Program-made: the position numbers and the translations under genes
Shown: piece after piece, positions 1-6,841 of the stretch
Position numbering within the stretch: position 1 is the first letter of the stretch
Layout: each line of letters starts with the position of its first letter
From: JAAFHS01 sp031396505
GTDB lineage: Bacteria; Pseudomonadota; Alphaproteobacteria; Rhodobacterales; Rhodobacteraceae
Length of the DNA stretch: 10,746 bases
Reading direction: 5' to 3'
NCBI GenBank assembly: GCA_031396505.1
Contig: JANNKX010000190.1
Location: 1-10,746, forward strand
The notes under the pieces: generated by a model
What the model saw: only the letters and a program-made list of their open reading frames with translations
Database searches by the model: none
What the model was told of the DNA's origin: nothing

Positions 1-1232
1 GCAGGCCCCATCGCATCCAGCAGCATCACGACGGGAATGTTGCGCGACCCCTGCAAGGCTTCGCGGATACGGATGGTGCCCCGATACAGCTTGTCGAAGT
101 TCTGCGGCGCATAGCCGGCAAAACTGATGGGTTTGTCGTCAATCAGGGTTTCGGGATGCACCAGCCCTTCGTCAAATGCGAGGCCATAAACCAGCGGTTT
201 CAGGGTGGACCCCGGTGATCGCAGCGCTTGCGTCATATCGACAAAGCCTTGCCGCGCATCGCCCTGATAGGCGGCCGACCCCACCGATGCCAGCACTTCA
301 CCCGACGCATGATCGGCCACCACCATTGCCACCTGCAACCGCTCGCCTTGCCCCGCCACCACATCCGCCGCCAAACCTTCGAGCGTTTTCTCTAACGCAA
401 GGTCGATGGTCGTGCGGTGCGTGACCACCAGCGGCGCGTCGCGCAGCACGCGGTCGGCCAAGTGGGGTGCATAGGCGGGAAATGGCAGGCGAACGGTGGG
501 CACCCGTTCCGTCAGTGCCGCCTGCGCCTGATCGGCGTCGATGATCCCGTCACCCACGGCACGGGCCAGCACGCGGGCGCGGGCAGCCTCGGCCACATCG
601 GGGGCGCGGTCGGGGCGCCGGGACTCGGGCGATTGCGGGATGGCCACCAGCAGCGCGGCCTCGGCGGGCGTCAGGCGGCGGGGTTCCTTGCCGAAATACG
701 AAATCGTGGCCGCCCGCACGCCCTCCAGATTGCCGCCAAACGGGGCCAGATGCAGATACAATTGCAGGATCTGATCCTTGGTCAGCCGATCCTCCAGCGC
801 CCATGCGACGCGGATCTGACGCAGTTTGCCCGCATAGGCCCCAGTCCCGCTGTCCTCCAGCAACCTTGCCACCTGCATCGTCAAGGTGGACCCGCCCGAG
901 ATGACGCGCCCGTTCCAAGCGGCCTGCGCGACGGCGCGCGACAGCGACAGGAAATCCACCCCGCCATGGTCGTAAAACCGCTTGTCCTCGAACGCGACCA
1001 GCATCGCCAGATAATCGGCATCCACCCCATCCGGGGCCACCGCCAGCCGCCAGCGCCCATCCGCCACGGTATAGGCGCGCAGCAGATCACCCTTGCGATC
1101 TACCACCTCGACCGAGGTTTGCAGAACCAGCGGCGGCAACACCGTCGCATCGACCCAACTCTGCACGCGGTCCAACGAGGCGGCAGCGAGGAACATCCCC
1201 GCCGCCAATCCAAAGAACCACCGCGACCGCAT
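1..1232 (-). CDS. pbpC: Penicillin-binding protein 1C, N-terminal 410 aa (cut by left window edge)
   Basis: Bifunctional peptidoglycan synthase, class A PBP of the 1C type, anchored in the inner membrane and acting in the periplasm. I translated this minus-strand frame from the ATG at 1232; it is open to base 1. A short hydrophobic anchor covers residues ~5-19 (WFFGLAAGMFLAAAS). The GT51 glycosyltransferase follows: FEDKRFYDHGGVD at 81-93 with putative catalytic Glu82, GGSTLTMQVARLL at 113-125, then LYLHLAPFGGNLEGVRAAT at 158-176, whose APFGG part is typical of PBP1C. The transpeptidase begins after ~residue 265, with the SxxK nucleophile motif STLK at 342-345 and the SxN motif SRN at 396-398. 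The KTG motif and the PBP1C C-terminal domain lie outside the window; E. coli PBP1C is about 770 aa. The ATG lies one base past the upstream macroglobulin stop and has no well-spaced Shine-Dalgarno, so translational coupling is likely. Oddity: His161 stands where GT51 enzymes usually have Asn in the YLN motif. Confidence 0.95.
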   Translation of the reverse strand, partial: MRSRWFFGLAAGMFLAAASLDRVQSWVDATVLPPLVLQTSVEVVDRKGDLLRAYTVADGRWRLAVAPDGVDADYLAMLVAFEDKRFYDHGGVDFLSLSRAVAQAAWNGRVISGGSTLTMQVARLLEDSGTGAYAGKLRQIRVAWALEDRLTKDQILQLYLHLAPFGGNLEGVRAATISYFGKEPRRLTPAEAALLVAIPQSPESRRPDRAPDVAEAARARVLARAVGDGIIDADQAQAALTERVPTVRLPFPAYAPHLADRVLRDAPLVVTHRTTIDLALEKTLEGLAADVVAGQGERLQVAMVVADHASGEVLASVGSAAYQGDARQGFVDMTQALRSPGSTLKPLVYGLAFDEGLVHPETLIDDKPISFAGYAPQNFDKLYRGTIRIREALQGSRNIPVVMLLDAMGP

Positions 1233-1233
1233 C

Positions 1234-4200
1234 CTATTCGGAAATGGTCAGCGTCCCGGCATCCGTGCGGGCACGGTAGTCCGGGCGATACATGTCTTCG
1301 ACCGACGCCGCCGGATGGTGGAACACCCCCGGCGAAATCGCCCGCACGACATAGGCGAGCTTGAAGGTTTCGTTGCCATAGCGGTCAATCGCCGTCAGGA
1401 AACGGTCCTGCCGGAATTCCGCATGGGTGACTTGCGTTTCCGCCGTCAGCCAGTCCATGCTGGAGGTCGACCCCGCCGAAATCAGGTTCGGGTTGTCAAT
1501 CTCGAACCCCGCGGGCAGCGGATCGGCGACCATCAGGCGCGCCTCGCCGCGGGCAAAGGGCGTCACCTCCAGCACCGTCACCAGCCGGTCGCCGACCTTG
1601 ACCGCGTCGAGGCTCACAGGCTCCCCCGTCAGCGTGAAATAGCTGCGGGTGATCTGATAGCCGTTCCCGCCTGCGGGTTCGGGTTCCGCAGGCACACCGT
1701 AGACCGACACCGTCACCGTCGTATCGGCCCCGGTATTGCCCACAATCGTCGGTGTGGTGGCATTGGCACCCAGCACCCGCACCAACGGCCCCGTCGCCGG
1801 GTCACCGTTCATCGTAATGCCGTCGTTGCCGCCACCGTCCAGCAGCGCATGCGCCGCCAGCAGCGCCCAAGTCGCCTCTTGCGTGGAAAGGCCCGATCCG
1901 CGCGTGGCGATACGGTCGGTCAGCGCCTCACGGTCAATCGCAGTTGATCCCGCCTCGACTGCGAGGGTCAACAGCCCTGCCACATCGCGGTAATCGGTAC
2001 CGTAATCGACGCGGAAGATCTGATCCGTGCCTGCGGGCCGTGCGTTCACAGTGGCCGCCGCGCGCGCAAACATCGCATCTGCGCGCACCTGATCGCCGTA
2101 ACTGGCCAGCGCCGCACCAAGTTGCGCCTGCGCCAGCGGCGTTGCGAAGTCATCGCCCTTCACGTCGGCGTAATAGCGCAAATCGCCCACGGCAGCGGCC
2201 CCTTCGCGCGCAAGAACCATCAGCGCATAGGCAAGCGATGTGCCACCACCGTTGGTTTTGGCGTCAAAGTCAGGCGCATAGTTCACCTGATTACGCAGGT
2301 TGGCCAAGGCCTGCTTGAACGCCTGATCCGGCACGGCATAGCCTGCGGCCTTGGCGCGGCCAAGAAAATCAGTGACATAGGCATCAAGCCACATATCACC
2401 GCTGCCCGACCCCCACAGGCCGAACGCCCCTTCGCCAGACTGATTGAGCAGGATATCCCCAATCGCCGCCTGCACCCGTGTGGCGACATCACCATCTTCG
2501 ATCGTCGATCCCATCGCCGTGGCAATCTCGTCGAAATACAGCAGCGGCATCGCCTTCGATGTCATCTGTTCGGTGCAGCCGTAGGGGTAGCGGTCAAGTG
2601 CCGCCAGTATCCCCGGCGCGTTCAGCCGGGCAATTGGCCCCACGGCCAGCGTGGCACGCCCCGATCCCGGCACAAGGTCGGCAAACACCGCCTCGTCAAA
2701 GGTAAAGGTCTGCCCCTTTGCCAGATCAAGACGCGTCACACGGGCTACCTCTGGATCATTCACCTGCACCGGCAGGGTCAGGGTTTTCACCAAGGATTTG
2801 CCATCCGGTGTGGTCAGCGTGACCGTGATCGTCTGGTTACCCACAGCCCCCGCCGTCACCGGCACGGCAAACACCTGTTTGCCCTGATCGGTCAGTGTAA
2901 AGGCCCCCGGCGCATCGCCAAGCGTCACGCCATTGCCCGCCAATGCCAGCGTCATTTCGCCCGATGGCCCCGTCGCATGCACGATTTCCAGCAGCACGCG
3001 GGATTGATCCCCCGGCGACATGAACCGCGGCAGGCTGGCCGTGACCACCACCGGATCGCGCACCAGAACATCCGCGCTGGCCTGCCCCACTGCGGTATCC
3101 GACCATGCCACGGCCATGATTTTCACAGTGCCATTGAACGACGGCAGCGTGAATGTCGTGCGGGCATAGCCATCGGCCCCCACCTGCACCGGGCCTGCGA
3201 AATAGGCGACCAGTTCTTCGGTGGGGGGCGGTGCGGCCAAATTCGCCTGCGCGCCCGCATCACCACCCGACCGCACAGACCCCTGCGCGCCATTCAGCCC
3301 GTCAATCAACCGGCCATAGACATCGCGGATACCCACGCCAAGGCGGCGCTGGCCAAAGTAATGCGTCGATGGATCGGGGGCCTCGAACGACGTCAGGTTC
3401 AGGATACCCACATCCACGGCCGCGATGGTGACATAGGCCATCTGCCCTGCCGCCACACCGTCAACCTTGACCGCCACCTCCATCGGCCCGCGCGGTGCGG
3501 CCTCGGCCGCCGTTTCCACGGCCACCTGCAACTGCCGCGCACCTGGGGCAACAGCGGCATAAGACAGCCCCATCGCCCGCGCAGGGTTACGCCCGGCGGC
3601 CACATCCATTGGGCGCAGTACCGATACCGTCACATAAACGCCCGCACCCCACTCATCCGTTACAGGCAGCGTGATCAGGTTTTCACCTTCTGTCACCGCC
3701 ACCGTTTGCATCGCCACCAGCCGGTTTGACAGCACCGTCACCAGTGCCGTGCCCGCCGCACGCGGCACCACCCGCAGGGTTGCCGTCTCACCCGGCAGAT
3801 AGGCCTCTTTGTCCAGCGACAACTCCAGCGTATCGGGCGTGTCTTCCACCCCCGCAGGCGCATACCAGCCCGCATAGAACGTCATCGACGTGGCGGTTTC
3901 CGTCCCTTTGCGCGTGACGACCATTTCATATTCGCCCCATTGCACCGGGGCCTTGATGCTTGTGGTGCCCGCCGCCAGCGTCACGTCGCCATCGGCCACC
4001 GGTGTGCGCGTGACCACCGGTTCCCATGACCAGTTGCCGCCCGATTGGTACCACTGATAATCCGTCTCGATCCGCGTCAGTGCCCATGTCACATCCATTG
4101 GAATCGCCGTCAGGTCCGGGCTGATGCCAATCAGATCGAACCGCGCCTCTTCGCCCTCAGCCACCACGTAATCAAACAGCGGCTTGATCCCGATCATGTC

Positions 4201-6687
4201 ACCCGATGGCACCAGAAGCTGCGTCAGGCTGCGTTCCACCGGGCGGCCCGACCCTTCGGCCACGCGCACGGTTGTCGTGATCTGCACAGGCACGCCCGGA
4301 TCGTCTACGTCCGGCAGCGCCAGTGCAATTGTGGCCTGCCCTGCCGCATCGGTGCGCAGGCCTGCCTCCAGCGGTTCGGCCTGTCCGGAAAACGGCGCAT
4401 CATGGCGGCCAAAGCGGTAACCCGGAAACGCCTCCAGCCCGCCTGCCGCCTGCAGGAACGTCTCGCCTTCAATCGCAAGATCGGCCCCCGGTGCCCCGAA
4501 CAAATAGCGCGCATCGACCGTCAGTTGCGGCACATCATCAAGGCGGATCACATCGGCACCAAAGGACAGATCGAAATCAATCCGCTCGGGCAGGAAATCT
4601 TCCACCAGCACAGTTTGTGACGCCAGCGCCTCTGCCTCCAGATCGGCCAGCACTTCGATCCGCCACACCCCGCGCGGCGCGTTGCCTGCGACAGGCATCT
4701 GGAACACATGCCCGCCCGCCACCGCATCATCTACCAAGGTGCGCGCATATTCCACGCCGTCAGGCCGGTACAGGATCGCCGTCAACGGCAACCCCGCCAC
4801 CGCCGCCACCTGCGCATCGCGCAGCAGGGCCGTGGCATAAATCGTCTCGCCCGTCCGGTATGCGCCGCGATCCGTGGTCAGGAACACATCCAGCGGTGGC
4901 GAAGCCTCGCGCCCTTCAACCCCGCGATCCGACAGATCAAATTCGGGATCGGTCAGCGACAGGAACGCAAGATCACCCTCGCCTTCGCGCGCCACAACCA
5001 TGGCCGCCGCTTGCCCCGCCGCCCCGCGCGTCAGTCCCGCATCAAAGCGCGCATAACCCTGATCGTCGGTCAAAGCGGTGCCCAACACTTCATTTGCGCC
5101 GCTCAGAAGCTCAACCGTGACACCCACCTTGGCATCCGCTGTACCCAGACTGCGCACGAACACGTGCAACCCGTCCACCCCCGACATTGTGGTCAGGCCC
5201 AGATCGGTCACCACAAACCACTGCCATGCGGGCGCGTTTTCATACGGGTCCACGCCCGGCACCGCCGCTTTCAGCGCATAGATGCCCGCCGTCTGCCCCG
5301 CCAGCGCCGCACCCATCGGCAGGCGCGTGGTGATGTCCTTGTTCACCTCCTGTCCCACCGTCGCCGTGCCGTTCCAGATTTCCACGCCGACCGTGTCGCC
5401 AAACAGGCTTTCGGTGTAATCCTGTAGGTTCTGGCCAAAGTAATAGTCCTGCACCGACCGCAGGATGTTGCGGTCCGTCACGCGGTACAGCGTCAGATCA
5501 AGGCTTTCGGTATTCACCGTTTCAATCGGGATGCCCGCATCCGCCGTGCGCGGCAGCACATAGGCGCGGCTGGGGAAACGCGCCGCAGGGCTGCGGTCGC
5601 GCACATATTGGCTGACCTCAACCGATTTCGCCAGTTCCTGCCCGTCAAACGCAGGCAGCCCTTCGCGGAACGTCAGCGCATAGCGCGCGCCATGCAGCAC
5701 GCCTTCGATGCACAGGCGCTGGCCGCCGTCCGATACCACCGTCAGGCCCGGTTCGGGCAATTGCACAAATGGCGCGTAATCCACGCCCGCCGTCACCAGA
5801 TTTTCGCTGAAGGTGGCGCAGATGCGCGGCCGCGCCGTATCAGATTCCACATTCGTTTCGACAATCCGGAAACCGTACTTGCCGATCGCATCATCCAGCA
5901 ATGCCGCCGTGTCATCCCGCGTTTGCAGCGATTGCGCCAACCGAAGCGTCGGCACCATATCACGCCCGCGCCCGACCTTTTCCAAGGCCTGCGCCAGATC
6001 AACCAGAATCGTATGCCGCAGCCCTGCATCCTCCGCCCGCAGATAGGCGTTCATGCCAGCCCATACTGCGTTATCGCGGTAGTATTGCTGATACTCCGGC
6101 TTTTTGGCCGCAGCCCCCGCCAGACGGGTGGCATAATCTGCCCACGTGCTCACATCATCGGTGATGGTCAGTGCGGCCCCGGTAAAATTTACCGCCCCGA
6201 CATAGTCATAGCGCCGCTCCGCATCCAGTGCCGATGCCAGCAGATCCTCGACCGTCCAGCCATTCGTGTAATGCGTATTGCCCAGATTGGCCGCCTGATA
6301 GGTGGCCGACGCGATATCCCAATCCTGCAAGAACGGCAGATCACCGCGACGCGTCACCGCCAGCGCCTCGGCCCCCGGATTTGCCGCGATGATGGTGCCC
6401 GATTGCGCGCCTTCAAAGAACACGCCCTCACCGGGGCCCGATTTCGGAAAGCATGACCCGTTCTTGGCATTAAAGGTAAAGGCCGTGCATTCCGCGTTCA
6501 CCGTGCAGGCCCGCTGGCAGGCATCCAGCGTGGTATCGAACAACTGCGCGATATCGCCGCCCGGCAGGTCAATGTCCTGCGACATGGCGAATCGCCGTTC
6601 CGGGATCAGCCCATCGGCGTGTCCGGCGACAGGGGCCTGCAAGCCAAGCATCAGGGAAAGGGCGAAAAGGCGGTGCACAGCGCGCAT
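1234..6687 (-). CDS. yfhM: Secreted bacterial alpha-2-macroglobulin with N-terminal PAN/Apple domain and intact thioester
   Basis: Large periplasmic protease inhibitor of the YfhM/ECAM type: a protease cuts an exposed bait, the protein collapses, and an internal thioester traps the attacker. From the chosen start it has 1817 aa (E. coli ECAM is about 1650). Residues 1-24 form a Sec signal peptide without a lipobox Cys, so it looks soluble rather than a lipoprotein. Residues ~32-100 are a PAN/Apple-like module with Cys57, 61, 67 and 79. Residues ~115-275 look helical and TPR-like. A chain of macroglobulin beta domains follows, with the family signature TDRGAYRTGETI at ~605-616. A Gly/Ala/Pro-rich flexible stretch at ~1130-1159 may be bait-like. 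The thioester motif is PYGCTEQ, with Cys1371 and Gln1374. The helical thioester domain and the receptor-like C-terminus complete the protein. The start at 6687 is preferred over the in-frame ATG at 6747 because GGAGGA lies 8 bases upstream and the signal peptide begins there. pbpC follows directly. The symbol is by homology. Confidence 0.95.
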   Translation of the reverse strand: MRAVHRLFALSLMLGLQAPVAGHADGLIPERRFAMSQDIDLPGGDIAQLFDTTLDACQRACTVNAECTAFTFNAKNGSCFPKSGPGEGVFFEGAQSGTIIAANPGAEALAVTRRGDLPFLQDWDIASATYQAANLGNTHYTNGWTVEDLLASALDAERRYDYVGAVNFTGAALTITDDVSTWADYATRLAGAAAKKPEYQQYYRDNAVWAGMNAYLRAEDAGLRHTILVDLAQALEKVGRGRDMVPTLRLAQSLQTRDDTAALLDDAIGKYGFRIVETNVESDTARPRICATFSENLVTAGVDYAPFVQLPEPGLTVVSDGGQRLCIEGVLHGARYALTFREGLPAFDGQELAKSVEVSQYVRDRSPAARFPSRAYVLPRTADAGIPIETVNTESLDLTLYRVTDRNILRSVQDYYFGQNLQDYTESLFGDTVGVEIWNGTATVGQEVNKDITTRLPMGAALAGQTAGIYALKAAVPGVDPYENAPAWQWFVVTDLGLTTMSGVDGLHVFVRSLGTADAKVGVTVELLSGANEVLGTALTDDQGYARFDAGLTRGAAGQAAAMVVAREGEGDLAFLSLTDPEFDLSDRGVEGREASPPLDVFLTTDRGAYRTGETIYATALLRDAQVAAVAGLPLTAILYRPDGVEYARTLVDDAVAGGHVFQMPVAGNAPRGVWRIEVLADLEAEALASQTVLVEDFLPERIDFDLSFGADVIRLDDVPQLTVDARYLFGAPGADLAIEGETFLQAAGGLEAFPGYRFGRHDAPFSGQAEPLEAGLRTDAAGQATIALALPDVDDPGVPVQITTTVRVAEGSGRPVERSLTQLLVPSGDMIGIKPLFDYVVAEGEEARFDLIGISPDLTAIPMDVTWALTRIETDYQWYQSGGNWSWEPVVTRTPVADGDVTLAAGTTSIKAPVQWGEYEMVVTRKGTETATSMTFYAGWYAPAGVEDTPDTLELSLDKEAYLPGETATLRVVPRAAGTALVTVLSNRLVAMQTVAVTEGENLITLPVTDEWGAGVYVTVSVLRPMDVAAGRNPARAMGLSYAAVAPGARQLQVAVETAAEAAPRGPMEVAVKVDGVAAGQMAYVTIAAVDVGILNLTSFEAPDPSTHYFGQRRLGVGIRDVYGRLIDGLNGAQGSVRSGGDAGAQANLAAPPPTEELVAYFAGPVQVGADGYARTTFTLPSFNGTVKIMAVAWSDTAVGQASADVLVRDPVVVTASLPRFMSPGDQSRVLLEIVHATGPSGEMTLALAGNGVTLGDAPGAFTLTDQGKQVFAVPVTAGAVGNQTITVTLTTPDGKSLVKTLTLPVQVNDPEVARVTRLDLAKGQTFTFDEAVFADLVPGSGRATLAVGPIARLNAPGILAALDRYPYGCTEQMTSKAMPLLYFDEIATAMGSTIEDGDVATRVQAAIGDILLNQSGEGAFGLWGSGSGDMWLDAYVTDFLGRAKAAGYAVPDQAFKQALANLRNQVNYAPDFDAKTNGGGTSLAYALMVLAREGAAAVGDLRYYADVKGDDFATPLAQAQLGAALASYGDQVRADAMFARAAATVNARPAGTDQIFRVDYGTDYRDVAGLLTLAVEAGSTAIDREALTDRIATRGSGLSTQEATWALLAAHALLDGGGNDGITMNGDPATGPLVRVLGANATTPTIVGNTGADTTVTVSVYGVPAEPEPAGGNGYQITRSYFTLTGEPVSLDAVKVGDRLVTVLEVTPFARGEARLMVADPLPAGFEIDNPNLISAGSTSSMDWLTAETQVTHAEFRQDRFLTAIDRYGNETFKLAYVVRAISPGVFHHPAASVEDMYRPDYRARTDAGTLTISE

Positions 6688-6841
6688 GAACAAAATCCTC
6701 CAATGTCGTAATGCCGGGATGGTCGCATGCCACCCCTTCTGCAGCAAGGTATGAGAACCCCACCAACGTCACATTTGCATTAAGACGCCTTTCACCTCCC
6801 TGATCCATGGTGGCCCTTGTGAAAAAAGTTTCGGGCCCCTG
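6688..6841. promoter_or_regulatory. Divergent intergenic region between macroglobulin and hybrid kinase genes
   Basis: These 154 bases separate two divergently transcribed genes, so both promoters should lie here or just inside the genes. The stretch is locally richer in A/T than its surroundings (around 6765-6785 and 6820-6830). I found no promoter matching both consensus hexamers at good spacing on either strand, and no clear operator. The plus-strand side carries a GGGCCC palindrome (6833-6838) just before the kinase ATG and no recognisable ribosome binding site for it. The regulatory role is inferred from gene orientation only. Confidence 0.4.
6696..6701 (-). promoter_or_regulatory. Strong Shine-Dalgarno of the alpha-2-macroglobulin gene
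   Basis: On the minus strand the sequence reads GGAGGA followed by 8 bases and then the ATG at 6687. This fixes the start at the signal-peptide methionine and argues against the in-frame ATG at 6747, which would add 20 residues in front of the signal peptide. Confidence 0.8.

Noticed and set aside
417..1947. Two long plus-strand open frames (417-1364 and 1093-1947) opposite pbpC and the macroglobulin 3' end
   Set aside because: Both are Arg/His-rich shadows with no recognisable motif, and the minus strand carries strong PBP1C and macroglobulin signatures through the whole stretch.
2122..3729. 535-codon open frame on the plus strand opposite the macroglobulin gene
   Set aside because: Its His/Arg/Gln-rich translation shows no domain, and it lies wholly antisense to a well-supported gene. 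Long antisense frames are common in GC-rich coding DNA.
6688..6747. Longer macroglobulin start at the ATG at 6747
   Set aside because: It would place 20 residues ahead of a good signal peptide, while the ATG at 6687 has GGAGGA at ideal spacing.
6775..6803. TTGCAT (6775-6780) as the -35 box of a kinase promoter
   Set aside because: The hexamer 17 bases downstream, CCCTGA, does not resemble a -10 box, so no promoter was called.
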